Below, in pieces: positions 34,868 through 46,206 of a stretch of 64,000 bases of DNA. A model generated the notes under the pieces. It saw only the letters and a program-made list of their open reading frames with translations. It did not search any database and was not told the origin of the DNA. The stretch spans positions 23,929,114 through 23,993,113 of the forward strand of contig OY998179.1 of the NCBI GenBank assembly GCA_963921935.1, written 5' to 3'. Position numbers and translations under genes: made by a program. Within the stretch, counting starts at the first letter, position 1. Each line of letters begins with the position of its first letter. The DNA comes from Galeruca laticollis (taxonomy: Eukaryota; Arthropoda; Insecta; Coleoptera; Chrysomelidae).

Positions 34868-35760
34868 ATATACCCTAGCCGCAACAGTTGCATTTCTCAT
34901 AAATTCAAAGTAAATGCCTGTCATATCAAATGCTTCTTCGTTTGTAAGAATCATCTTAGTATAACTTTTAAGTAAATTTTATATCGAATTTAATGCACAC
35001 AAATCGCAATGACACGTAAATGAACAAATTACTAGGTTTATTAATTTGACACACGACATATATTTTTGTTTTGTTTTTTTCATGGCCATTACTTGTTTTT
35101 ATATATTTCCATTTTAACTTCCATAACGCAGTTTCCCGGTGACAGCATAAGTTATATTGATATAATAATTGGATATATTATTAATAAAATAAGGAAAGAC
35201 AATTTTGAGAAGTCAAAAAATGTTAAAGTACGTTCAGTCAAACCGGAGTAATTTATGTTTAAAGGAAAATGCTTAAAATTCACACATTTCTTAGGATATC
35301 TCGTAATACGAAAAAGATATCGACATGCGGTTTTCACTATTCTGTTGCTAATTTGGTCTACTTTTATATTCCTTAATTAAGGCTCTCTTCAAAAAGACTA
35401 AGTTTGCATAGATAGGTTAAGTAGAACTGGAATTACAGGCGTTTTTTCATAATAAAGTTTTCGCTTCCCCCACCTCTTATTTGAAGAGATAGACTAAAAC
35501 TTGAAAATCAAATATACGCTGAATTTCTGAAGAATACGATAATCATAGTTTAAATGCATCTTAATTAGGCAAAATTTGTATGTTATTCAGTTTATAATTT
35601 TTGGTATTTAATTACGCCCTCTGGCGGTGGACCTACAACTCTGTAAATAATTTCCAGGTTTTTCTCGAGGTCACTTTTGGTATAATTTTTTTTCCCGAAG
35701 CTGTACTATAAACGGTTCCCGAGATATGGCCGAGAATCATTCTTATTGGGACACCCGGTA

Positions 35761-36715
35761 CACACAGAAGCTAACACCAACCAAAATTTAATCAAAATCG
35801 ATAAAAAGTGTCTACAATTGGTAGATGCAGACACAAGTGTCTAGAATACGTTAAGATACAACCTATTCAAGAACAGTGTATAGGAAACGTTGAAAATATT
35901 GCAAATACAAATTCTACTTCACCAGACGTGAACACGAATGCTGAAAACAAGTGTCAAGAAAATAACTTTTAAAAGTGGCTCTTCGATCAGAAAAAATGCC
36001 CTTCCACACATACTCAAGAAGGGAGGAGAAAAATCATGCCTTCGTACTGAGAGGGCTCACCGAAGGTATTCAATTGGATGAAATTAAAGAAGAACTAACA
36101 GCAGCTTACAAACTATCAATAAAGGACATCTATAGAATGGCGACTAAAGGCAGACCTCTTTATTTAGTAATCACAGACTCAAAAAGAACACTTGATTACT
36201 TGAATAAAATGTGAAAGTAATTGAGTATACTAGAGTACAATGGGAGTTTCGAAGGCAAAGCAAACCGATCATACAATGCCATATCTGCCAGCTTTGAGGG
36301 CACGCAACCTCAAATTGTGGCAGAGTCCCCAAATGCCTAAAATGCGCAGCATCCCATCTCACTCCCGAATACCCTAAGGACAGATCCAAGCCCGCCAAAT
36401 GCGCTAACTGCAGCGGTGATCACCTTGCAAATGCAGAGATCTGTCCGGAGTACATAAAGCGGCGAGAGTGGCTCGAAATAAGAAGGTATAAAAATTCCAA
36501 CAAAAATAATGAAGCTAAAAAATACATACCAGCCCCTGCCCCCACAACAAATCCCTGGAACAGAAATAATCGTACAGAAAAAGAAGACTTTCAGAGCCTC
36601 CCCCCCCCCCAAGACGACAGCAAGAGCAGTTCAACCCAGCATCAGCATTCAGCCCCGCCCATCACAAGAAACCAACCCTCAGTCAGCAGAAATCACAAAG
36701 TTCTCAAATTTGAAT
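35761..36715 (+). pseudogene. Jockey ORF1 (Gag-like), broken
   Basis: The frame gives FHTYSRREEKNHAFVLRGLT, the start of a PRE_C2HC domain, then QWEFRRQSKPIIQCHICQL. Two zinc knuckles follow: CHICQL-GHATSNC (with an in-frame TGA) and CLKCAASHLTPEYPKDRSKP leading to CANCSGDHLANAEIC. Such proteins bind the element's RNA and accompany it to the target DNA. The tail is rich in Pro, Ser and Gln. Stops occur at 36212 and 36289, and frame changes occur before 35975. Confidence 0.8.
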
Positions 36716-36860
36716 AATTTATTTAAAGAACTAAATAATATGGTCAATATAGATGAACTTACCAGAGCGGTATCAGATTTACTTCGCGAAATGCGAAAAG
36801 CTACTACCAAACTGGATAAATTTACTATCTATAATAACTTTGTTCAAGGAATAGATAAAT

Positions 36861-37673
36861 ATGACATGTAAACAGGTAGGTGGAAAAATAGGAATTCAAA
36901 AACGAAATTTTCTCAAAATAATTTTCTGTAATGTACATGGAGTAACTAACAAGCCCCACCTTCTTTGCCATTTTCTCGATGCTCACAAACCAGACATATT
37001 CTTTCTTATTGAGACATTCCTTAAACCAAATAAATCCGTAAATTTCAGAAACCCCGATTATAGTCTTATTATACAAGACCGCCCCGCAAATGTCGGCGGT
37101 GGCGGTATCACAGTATTAATAAAAAAAGACATAAACTTTCAACTCCTGCAACCAAACAATTCATCAATTGAGCATATCTCGTTGTTAATTGATAATAAAC
37201 TCAAACTTGTAGGGGCATACAGTCACCCCTTTACCAAACTTACAAAATTAGACTTTTTTATTATAACAAAAACACACAATAGGGTCCTTATAGCGGGAGA
37301 CTTTAATTGCAAGCACCCACTATGGGACTCCTATGCCATACACCCGAACACAAACGGAAATACTCTTCAAAGGTTCTGTGATAACTCTGATTGTAACATA
37401 TATAGCACAGATGACCCGACCCACTTCCCGTTCAACAATTACACCCCTAGCACAATAGACATCGCCATCGGCCGTAATATAAACACCATCACCAAATTAA
37501 AAACCATCCCCGGCCTCAACTCCGATCACGATCCTATCCTACTAGAACTTAGAATAATACATACTATACATCCCTCTCCGATAAAAATATACGATTACAC
37601 AACCACGAATTGGACACTAACTATACAGAAAATACATAAACGAACACTTAACTATTACAGACAAAATAAATGA
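36861..37673 (+). pseudogene. Jockey ORF2, endonuclease part only
   Basis: A 270-codon open frame covers a complete apurinic-type endonuclease domain: KIIFCNVHGVTNKPHLLCHF, PDIFFLIETFLKP (catalytic Glu), GGGGITVLIKKDI, VLIAGDFNCKHPLWDS (Asp/Asn), STIDIAIG and LNSDHDPILLEL (catalytic Asp-His). This domain nicks the target to prime reverse transcription. The frame stops at 37673 and the reverse transcriptase is missing; the sequence is soon replaced by a foldback element at 37.8 kb and a gypsy LTR at 38.4 kb. Confidence 0.88.
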
Positions 37674-37799
37674 CATAAATCAATTATCAAACACAATGCT
37701 AAATTTACAAGAAACGATCATTACAGCAAGAAACAAAACCACTACCCGGAAACTTAAACCTCAAAATCCTAACTGATTACATAATTAAAAGACTAATAG

Positions 37800-38300
37800 T
37801 ATATTATATACCGCGGGACTGAAGTAGTACATTTAATCCTGAAGGTAAAGTTTATGGCCCGACCGCAGGGAGGGCCATAATTTACCTGAAGGATTAAATG
37901 TACTTCAGTCGCAAGGTATATACGATACTTTTCGTACTTCCGGTATGATTTTATTAATTATTTCAATAATTTCAATCAGTTTTTTCTCTCTTCAACTCAT
38001 TTAATAAACTGTCTTTAAAATAAGTTACCATAGTAACATTGCGTTGTGACAGTTATAATTTAGAAACACTGGTCAATATGACGAACTGTCACAATATTAA
38101 TTTGAATATTAACGTTAATTACCATTCTAATTAATTATATTTTTCAATAAAATATCCCTTAAATTCGTTTGTTTGTGATTTAATCGTTCCGGGAGTTTCG
38201 TCAATATTTAATCCCGGAGGGATTAAATGTGACACTTTGTTACCTGTCACAAGGGAGTGAAGTTGTCACTTTAGGCCCGGAAGTACGAAAAACATAATTC
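37800..38300. repeat. Foldback element with nested palindromes
   Basis: An inner hairpin (about 37804-37923) pairs TATATACCGCGGGACTGAAG with CTTCAGTCGCAAGGTATATA, with near-perfect arms (ACATTTAATCCTGAAGGTAA against TTACCTGAAGGATTAAATGT). A second inverted pair, TTTTCGTACTTCCGG (37928) and CCGGAAGTACGAAAA (38278), encloses it and about 330 bp of AT-rich DNA. GGATTAAATGT recurs at 38220. No coding sequence. It separates the Jockey remnant from the gypsy LTR. Confidence 0.65.
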
Positions 38301-38399
38301 GACGTAGATGACAAACCTCTAGAGACGACACTGACAAAAATATTCTAAAACATTATTAAAATAGAATAAACATTTTAAGAAAGGAATATGCTAACTACA

Positions 38400-38825
38400 C
38401 GGGCGGATAAGCAGGGTTTTTTTAATAACTGTTTACGATTGTGACTATTTTATCTAGACATTGTTTTTGTGACCAGTCTTATCTAGAAAATGCCAGAGCC
38501 AATTGATTTTGTGTAAGCCGCTATCCAGGATTTTCTAGTAAAAAAGGCACTAATATATATAAGGAATCGACCCAAGCTACTTTAGTTTAGTTGATAAAGT
38601 GATCTCGAGAAATAAACAAGAATACACCGAAATAGCGAACAGTAAAGTGTTGATATAAATTAATAATTAAGTTTGTGTGTATATAAACTGAATAGTTAAG
38701 TATATATAAATTAAGTGTTAGTGATTAGTTTAGTGTTCTAATAAATTAGTAAGTAGCCATACTGTGTGGTTAAAATTTATCCCACCCGTAATAAAAACGT
38801 TTTAATAAATAAGAAAAACATTACA
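38400..38825 (+). repeat. 5' LTR of gypsy copy 1
   Basis: The right border is set by the primer-binding site. A likely promoter TATATATAAGGAATCG lies at about 38551. The left border is uncertain (38400-38440) because no second LTR is available; TGTGACTATT at 38440 is one possible start. Confidence 0.55.
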
Positions 38826-38826
38826 T

Positions 38827-38844
38827 TGGTGTCAGGTGTAGGGT
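38827..38844 (+). promoter_or_regulatory. Primer-binding site
   Basis: TGGTGTCAGGTGTAGGG directly follows the LTR. TGG at its start pairs with the CCA end of a tRNA; TGGTGTCAG-type sites are usually matched by leucine tRNA. The gypsy at 61.4 kb uses the same first 13 bases. Confidence 0.7.
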
Positions 38845-38869
38845 AATATAAATAAATTGCTAGGTAAAA

Positions 38870-40190
38870 ATGGCCCAGAGACTATGTGACCTCAAAGTGG
38901 CGGAACTAAGAGCAGAATTGGAAGATCGTGAGTTGGAAACGTCCGGTAAGAAAAGTGAATTAGTAGAACGACTTAAAGTGGCACTGGAAAATGACGGCTT
39001 TGATCCAGAAACAGTTCTATTTAATGACGATGCTTCCACCTTAATCTCTGCCATGGAAGGGAAACTTTCAACGAATGTGAAAAACGATATTTCTACTATG
39101 AAGAGAAAATTTCAACGAATGTGAAAAACGATATTTCTGCTATGAAGAACGACATTTCTGCTAATATTAACTACAAGATTTATATTTTGAAGAACGATAT
39201 ATCTGCCGATATCTTATTAATGAACGACGACGTTGCCGCTGACGTTGAAAATGAAATTTCGTCTCTAAAATCTGAAATCGAGAATAAAATGTCAACGATG
39301 GACGAGAATAAGATTACAACGATGGACGAGAAGATTGAGAATATAATGACAACGATGGACGAGAAGATTGAGATTAAGATGACAACGATGGACGAGAAAA
39401 TCAAGGAGTTAGAAAAAAAGATGACAGATATAAGAACTCAAAACACGCCAGCGGAAGTAAAGAAGACCGAGCAAACGAAACCTTGCAAGACAGAAACACA
39501 CCCTAAGTTAGAAGACATTGGCAGTTTTACCCGAGTCAAGGCCCCAACGTGAAGCAGCCGCTAGAGTGAATAATTGGTCCGATAAAGAGAAGGCAGTGAA
39601 CTTAACCATCGCGCTTCGCGGAGATGCCTTAGATGTACTTCAGACGATACCGCTTGAAGAAACGGATGACTTCGAGCAGCTGAAGAAGAGGTTGGACATG
39701 CGATATGGTCATGAACATCTAGAACATTTGTACCAATTTCAGCTGAAGAACCGAAGGCAGAAACGTGATGAATCCCTTCAAGAATATGAAGTGGACATTG
39801 CCCGACTAGTTCGATTTGCGTAGCCGTCAGCACCAGAGAACATGATGGAATGTCTGGGCATCCAGGCCTTTATTGATGGCTTACGTGACCCCGATATGCA
39901 GCGGACGCTTCGTTTAGCCCATTCGAAAACATTAGTCAACGCATTGACAGCTGCTCTTGAATATGAAGCAGCAGCGAAGGCTTCGGGATATAACAAAATT
40001 AAGACCTTCCAAGAAGAAGGTGTCGAAGACAGATTTGACCAGTTCGTCAGTTTAATGAAAAGTTTGATGGACAAGAAGCCGAGAAAGATCAGATGCTGAA
40101 ATTGTGGCGAGCTAGGACATGTACGTAGTTCCTGTAAGCGCCCCAGGACTCCTGCAAACCAAGAACCCCGGTCACAGGAAAACTAGAATC
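38870..40190 (+). pseudogene. gypsy Gag with SAP domain, coiled coil and CCHC knuckle
   Basis: The start MAQRLCDLKVAELRAELEDR opens a SAP domain (residues about 1-45, ending SGKKSELVERLKVAL), unusual for Gag but known in some insect gypsy elements. A tandem duplication of about 45 bp near 39065-39145 carries a frameshift. A coiled-coil region coded by a 33-bp minisatellite follows, then the capsid-like part (VNNWSDKEKAVNLTIALRGD, YGHEHLEHLYQFQLKNRRQK, ECLGIQAFIDGLRDPDMQRT). The knuckle C-NCGELGHVRSSC has its second residue replaced by a TGA. Gag packages the RNA. Confidence 0.85.
39287..39405 (+). repeat. 33-bp minisatellite in gag
   Basis: About 3.5 in-frame units of ATGACAACGATGGACGAGAA plus a variable 13 bp, coding for repeats of MTTMDEKIE(N/I). 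They form the charged coiled coil between the SAP domain and the capsid part. Confidence 0.85.
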
Positions 40191-43100
40191 GCGACTGCGG
40201 ACCGCCACAGGTGAGAGTGCCAACGTTTACGGGTAAACACAAATCCAATTGGGAATTGGAGCAGAAAAGTTCACGCATACGGTAATTGTAGCTGACATTG
40301 AAGAAGACGTGATTCTGGGAATGGACGTAATGAATGTACATGGTTTCCAATTAGACTTTAGAAACAGAAACTTTAAAGTGGGTTCCGAGGAGGTATTCCT
40401 TCATCCATATGAAGGCAGAGAGGTGTTGGCTGCTGTACAGGAAGATACCGTTCTACTTGCACAAAGCGAAACTATGATAGTAGCACGGCTACAGGGAATC
40501 ATGGAGGAAGATACACCGGTTATGAAGGAGCCAAGGAATCACGACGAAGAGGTTGGCAAAGGAGTACTAATTGGAAAAGGATGGGTTACGTCGGCGAAAG
40601 AAATCCCAGTACGTGTGATAAACGTGAATTATTACCCAGTTACCATCAAGAAGGAAACCAGGATTGGATCCTGCGTACCAGTGACGTCTATAGTTCGTCA
40701 AACAACGACCACTGACAATTCTAATGCCAGATTTGAACATATGTTATCAGTAGCTGGTCAATCTTTGGATCGAGCTGAAAAAAAGAGAATGAGAGAATTT
40801 CTCTTGCAGTATCGAAACCTATTCGTACCGAAAGGAGGAAAGGCTGGTAGAACATCAGCCGTCAAACACAAAATCGATACTGGTAATGCTAAGCCAATTA
40901 GGCAATCAGCTCGAAGACTTCCATGAGCGAAGAGAGAGGAAGCTGAAAGAATAATTCGAGATATGGCAGAAGAAAAAGTAATATAACCATCTACTAGTCC
41001 ATGGGTGTCTCCAGTAGTGCTTGTCAAGAAAAATGATGGAACTACAAGATTCTGCGTAGATTATCGCGAGCTAAACAACATGACGAAGAAAGACAGTTAT
41101 CCTCTGCCGCGAATTCACGATACGCTAGATACTTTGGCCGGTAGCAAACCTTTTTTCCACCTTGAACCTGAAGTCTGGTTATTGGCAAGTGGAAATGGAC
41201 CCAGAAGACCAAGAGAAGACTGCTTTTATCACCGGATCTGGAATATGGCAATGCAACGTCATGCCATTCGGGCTCTGTAATGCGCCTGCGACATTTGAAA
41301 GACTCATGGAAAATGTCTTGAGAGGGTTGTCTTGGAAGACATGCCTGGTCTATTTGGACGACATCGTAGTACTGGGGAAGACATTTGAAGAACACCTGAA
41401 GAATTTGGAAGACGTATTCAAACGACTCCAAGCTGCCTAACTCATGTTAAACCCGAAGAAATGTCAGCTGTTCCAAAACCGATTCAACTATCTAGGTCAT
41501 ATAATGAGCAAAGAAGGAGTGGTGGTGGATCCAGAGAAAATTGCTTCCATTCAGCAATGGCCGCAACCAACCGACAAACATCAAATTAGGAGTTTTCTTG
41601 GACTTTGCACGTATTATAGAAAATTTATTAGGAAGTTTGGAGATATTGCCAAGCCTCTAACTCGACTTACAGAAGAAGCAAGACCTTTCCAATGGGACGA
41701 AGAATGTCAAACGGCTTTTGAAACCTTGAAGAGGCATTTAACCAGGGCGCCGATATTAGGATACCCATTACCTGAAGGAGACTTTCCTTCCTTCTTAACA
41801 CGGACGCAAGCAACGTAGGAATTGGAGGAGTGCTCTCACAGATCCAAGGAGGGCAAGAAAGAGTGCTGGGATATTTCAGTAAAGTCCTCTCAAACCAGAA
41901 GTTCTGATCATGCAGCACTCAAGTGGTTGATACAGTTCAAGAATCCCGAGGGCCAGATCGCTAGATGGATTGAACGACTTCAAGAGTACTATTTCAACAT
42001 AGTTCTGGTGTGAGTCACCGAAATGCCGACTCCCAGTCCAGACGGCCGTGCGCAACAGACTGCTCCCACTGCAACAAGGCGGAATCTAGGGAAGCTGCAG
42101 TTTCAAGAACTACAGTAGTCAATGAAGAATGGTCATCCACCAGGATCAGAGAAGATCAGGAGAATGATCCTTGCCTAAAGGAGATTCGGCAGTGGAAGGA
42201 AGAAAATCGGCGACCTACCTGGCAAGAAGTGTCAAGATTTTCACCGAAACTCAAGGCGTATTGGGCTCAGTGGGACTCCCTTGTCCTGTAAGAAGGACTG
42301 TTGAAAAGAGTCCTTGAAAACGATGATGGTTCCGAAATGAGGAGACCGCTGGTTATCCCTAGAACGAGGGTAGCTGAGGTACTGAAGAAGTTACACAACA
42401 GTCTATCGGGAGGTCATCTGGGAGTGAAGAAAACTCTTCAGCGAGTCCGTGAAAGGTTTTATTGGATGAACAGCTCCGATGATGTAAAGGACTGATGTAA
42501 GCAATGTACGACTTGTGCTACGAGTAATTGACCACATCGCAAGAGAAAGGCACCCATGAAACAGTACAATGTTGGAAGCCCTTTCGAAAGGATTGCTTTA
42601 GATATCGCTGGACCATTTCCGACGACATAAAATGGTAGCAAATGCATACTGGTTCTAATGTTTTATTTCAGAAAGTGGGTGGAAATTTACGCTATCCCGA
42701 ACCAAGAGGCCACAACTGTCGCGGATGTATTGGTGAAAGAATTTATTAGCCGATATGAAGTGCCCTTGGAAGTCCACAGCGACTAGGGAAGAAATTTCGA
42801 AAGCCATCTATTCCAGGAGATTTGTGAGAAGCTGGGAATGAAGAAGACCAGGATAACAGCATTACATCCACAGTCAGATGGAATGGTCGAGAGAATGAAC
42901 AGGACTATTGGAAAATACCTGTCCAAAGTAGTATTCAATCAGAGAGATCCGGACCAGTATCTTTCCCTATTCGCATTGGCTTATCGATCTGCCGTCAATG
43001 AGTCCACGGGTGAAACACCTGCGAAAATCCTGTTTGGACATGAAATGAGGCTTCCTTGTGACCTGGAATTTGTCTGTCGCCCTGGAGAAGATCTAGCAGG

Positions 43101-43599
43101 AGAAGACTACATAATCGAATTGAAAAGAAGGCTGGACGATATTCATGAATTAGTTCTAACAAATCTTTAAGTTGCCAGCGACAGAATGAAAAGTCGGTCC
43201 GACACGCAGACCACAGAAGGCGGTTTTAAAGAAGGGGACAAAGTATGGTTACACAACCCGACGAGGAGAAAAAGATTTTCCCCAAAATTACAAAAATCCT
43301 GGGAAGGTCCATACTTAATCAAGAAAAGGATCAATGATGTTATATATCGCATAAGCAAGATCCCCAACGGAAAACCAAAAGTAGTTCACCAAAACCGACT
43401 AGCGCCATTCGAAGGAGACCATGACCTAGTGGAAGGAGTAAACCTTATTCGAGATGTGTCTGACCCTACCTTCGATGAATTTATGGGCGTGTATGGAGGT
43501 ACCGGGAAAGCTAGATATGGAGTTACTTCGAAACAACAACAAAATTTGTTCACTCTCACGGAAGATTATTCACTGGCATACAACATACACAGGCGATAG
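40191..43599 (+). pseudogene. gypsy pol: protease remnant, RT, integrase
   Basis: The protease has lost its active-site Asp-Thr-Gly: sequence passes from the Gag knuckle region straight into TATGESANV and EEDVILGMDVMNVHGFQLDF. The reverse transcriptase is well preserved (TRFCVDYRELNNMTKKDSYP, CNVMPFGLCNAPATFERLME, catalytic CLVYLDDIVVLG). RNase H is mostly deleted after LTRTQAT. The integrase has its HHCC region (LHNSLSGGHLGVKKTL, CKQCTTCATSN), D in LDIAGPF, D in VHSD-GRNFES and E in DGMVERMNRTI. A chromo-type tail ends VYRISKIPNGKPKVVHQNRL-like. More than ten stops or shifts occur. Confidence 0.88.
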
Positions 43600-44165
43600 C
43601 TTAAGCCCACTGTTGTTTGTCATTATAATGGGCAAAATAGTGAAGGAAATAAAAAGACAAGGAGGAAATCTGGACATGATAATATGGTACAGAAACATGG
43701 TGCCGGTCAGATTAAGTAATTTACTGTATGCAGACGATATTGTACTTATAGCAAAATTAAAAAATAAAATGCAGAAACTAATTATCTTATTGGCAAGAGA
43801 AATAGAAAATATGAAAATGACAATAAATACAGAAAAAACCACAGTAATGATAGTAAATGAAAAACAGCGAGAGGGGAGTAACTGCAAGGAATTGAAATGT
43901 AATTACAAAACATTAGAAATAGTAACAACTTATAATTACCTAGGTAGTATCATAACAGAAGAAGGGAAAATAGATGCAGAACTTAATAACAGAGCTAATA
44001 AATCAACAATATTGAACCATAAACACATTGATATGGACACAAAGCTGGAAATCTACAACAAAATTACAGTCCCAACTATAACTTATGCTAGTGAGAACTG
44101 GGTAATGCAGAGAAAACAGGAAACCAAAATAAATGCAATGGAAATGAAATATCTTATATCTTTAA
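43600..44165 (+). pseudogene. RTE-like reverse transcriptase, middle part
   Basis: The frame begins abruptly at GDSLSPLLFVIIMGKIVKEI, joined to gypsy sequence, so this is a 5'-truncated insertion. The catalytic box is LSNLLYADDIVLIAKLKNK; then NTEKTTVMI, YNYLGSIITEEGKID and PTITYASENWVMQRKQETKI. It stops at NAMEMKYL where a (TA)n tract begins. The expected continuation RKIAGKTKWDEVRNEEIRNI appears at 52.19 kb. Confidence 0.85.
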
Positions 44166-44177
44166 ATGAGCAATTCT

Positions 44178-44178
<1 letters not shown>

Positions 44179-44237
<59 letters not shown>
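44179..44237. repeat. (TA)n microsatellite, ~29 units
   Basis: A pure TA run at the left edge of the AT-rich insert. Similar TA runs lie at 48921-48977, 49298-49325 and 51912-51953. Confidence 0.95.
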
Positions 44238-44240
<3 letters not shown>

Positions 44241-44329
44241 AACAATAGTTAACTTATATACTTACTTTTTATTATTGTTGTGGAATTTAGATGATTATAA
44301 TTTTATATTTAGAATTTTTATTTAGATTT

Positions 44330-44425
44330 GGCTAGCTCAGTTGGTTATTATTATATTGTTTTGTAATTTATTTTATTTTAATTAATCGGGAGCATGAAAC
44401 ACTTTCTACTCTTCGAGTCCTGGCA
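44330..44425 (+). other. Split tRNA-like sequence (A and B boxes)
   Basis: GGCTAGCTCAGTTGGT (44330-44345) is a perfect tRNA D-arm / polymerase III A box. After about 45 AT-rich bases comes GGGAGCATGAAACACTTT, similar to the D-arm end and anticodon arm of lysine tRNA, and then TCTTCGAGTCC (44410-44420), a 9/11 match to the B box. There is no acceptor stem pairing. It may be a tRNA pseudogene with an insertion or a SINE head. Confidence 0.4.
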
Positions 44426-46206
44426 TTCAAAACATATTACCTTCATTTAAATAAAAGAAACACTTTACTTATAACAACATTTAATTTTAAATTCAATATT
44501 TTATATGTGATAATAATTATTGGAGACGCCTATGGTCACCTCTAAAGAAATTATTCATTTTATATTTTTAACGGTGCGCATGCTCAAAGTCCAGTCATGC
44601 GTAAAATGAACATAATTTTAATAACGTGAGATGGAGCTTCTGTGGCTCATTAGTATGACATAGAATTAACAATCAAGAAACATTTAGATGGTTTAAAACA
44701 TACCAGAATATATGTGAAGAATATACATGAAAATGTTATCAATATGCTGTGGAAGAAAAGTATTAAAAGATTTATATAGACATGGAATTATTATACAATT
44801 TATAAACAGATAGACAGATTACATGGAAACAAGTTAAGCATCATCTTATGATAAAATGGCGTACGTACTTTTGAATTATTTATTTTTTGAAATTAGGCCT
44901 TTTTGTTATTATTAAAGATTTAATTTATTAACTAATTAAATAAAGTCCGTTTTCTTTATATTTTAGATCGATCATTGCTGTGAATGTTTATCAAAATACG
45001 AAATTAAGCACTTATTTGAGTTTTTGCTTATTATTGGCCAATAATAGTTTAAAAGAACACTGACCTGATGCTCTGGAATTGGTATAACTCTTCTGGACCC
45101 CAGGAATACTTCTCTGCAGTTCCAATACCAATTTCTGGAGAAATTCTGCTGGTTTTTTGCAGAACAACTGTGTCTGATTATCGGTGAGTACTACACAAGA
45201 TTGTTTTTTATAGTTATGTTACAATTTATTAAGTTATTTAGGGAATTTCATAAAAATTTCGGGAACACTCTAACACACAGTCCACACCTTTCGACGCCAC
45301 TTCTCCTAATTCACGCTTCCTCTCGATTTTCACTTTTTTTCAACAAACAAAGTCTTTTGTTTGTTTTCAGGTCACTATCTCCCAAAGTTTTCAATACTTG
45401 TTGATTGCAAATTTTATCTGTCATTTTGTTTCTAACCAATCAGATATTGTCCTATGCAATTGAATTATTTGATTTGGGTTTACTTAATAGAAAAGTTCAT
45501 AAATATTCTATTTCACATTTTTAATACACTTGTAGAGAGTCTTTTGAAATTTAATCATACAAATAAATTAGAGTTGGTTATATACATAGATGTTGTTTAA
45601 ATAGTTCTATCTAATATTGTCATAAACAATCTATTACTGTTACAATTATATAACTTAAATCATAAATCCTTTTATGTATTCTCCATCTAATTCTTGTATT
45701 AACTTATTTCTACTAACGCAATTAATAAATTATTATTTAATCCTATGTTCATTTTACAGACATATCATTTTCTTTATGTTTAATTGTTTATCTATGAAAA
45801 ACTATACTCCTTATTCTAATAAACATTTATATTTGTATTCTAATGTAATTACTTATATCTAAAATTCTCTTGACTTGATTATATAATTGTTTCTTTTTAG
45901 GTGAACAGCTGATCACGTTACAGAAGATATTCTTCGTCTTAGGCAACTTTATTTACATCATTACATTGGTTAAGCAATCTCTATATTTTATATTATTATT
46001 GAGGTAATTTCTTTATTTATTATATTGTTATAGGCTATTCTTTACTTGATATGCTTTTGAATTAAGAAAAGTGTTTCCTTTTTAATTGTGTTTTCTTAAA
46101 TTATATTATTTTCATGCATTTTCATACTAGCAACATATTTTTATAGAACTAATTCTCTTAATATCTATGATATCCGGTTCAATATATATATTAAATTTGA
46201 TTGTTA

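Larger units (their letters stand above)
31963..34954 (-). pseudogene. DD41D-type transposase, interrupted and spliced
   Basis: The start is MILTNEEAFDMTGIYFEFMR (34954), ending at ATVAARVY, where the RTE-like element was inserted; reading resumes near 33083 with PQRRHPDSRVFRRLIHRLRT. A frameshift near 32955 leads into the second helix-turn-helix, ISRTTVQRILTGHR, then a GT-AG intron (about 32697-32845). The catalytic residues follow: D in ILWSDEATFSSDG, D in LFQHDGCPAHF and D in SPDLTVLDFYLWG. I count 41 residues between the last two. Stops occur in VDG*IV, QVR*FL and FF*PSRS. The end is the TAG at 31963-31965. DD41D is the hallmark of the rosa-type branch; that assignment rests on spacing only. 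Confidence 0.85.
31174..35758 (-). mobile_element. DD41D Tc1/mariner element with ~0.7-kb inverted repeats
   Basis: Both ends begin CCGGGTGTCCCAATAAGAAT (one mismatch in the next bases) and are flanked by TA (31172-31173 and 35759-35760). The arms continue inward for several hundred bases: left 31174 to about 31950, right about 35100 to 35758, both reaching GGAAACTGCGTTATGGAAGT. The left arm has an extra block of about 115 bp near 31553-31670. Inside is a transposase on the minus strand, split by an RTE-like insertion. Without that insertion the element would be about 2.8 kb. Confidence 0.9.
38400..43595 (+). mobile_element. Ty3/gypsy retrotransposon, copy 1 (5' LTR, gag, pol)
   Basis: A 5' LTR ends at ACATTACA (38825), followed by a primer-binding site and gag-pol in the order Gag, protease remnant, reverse transcriptase, integrase, chromodomain-like tail. 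Homology to the minus-strand copy at 53.8-60.8 kb stops at about 43590, where a reverse-transcriptase fragment begins; no 3' LTR is seen. It has many stops and shifts and is inactive. Confidence 0.88.

Noticed and set aside
34568..34954. 128-codon minus frame with a His run as a gene
   Set aside because: The His run is the antisense of the (GAT)n tail of the RTE-like element; only the first 22 codons (mariner N terminus) are real.
45674..45862. Small membrane ORF (62 aa)
   Set aside because: Short, in very AT-rich DNA, with no start context or motif.
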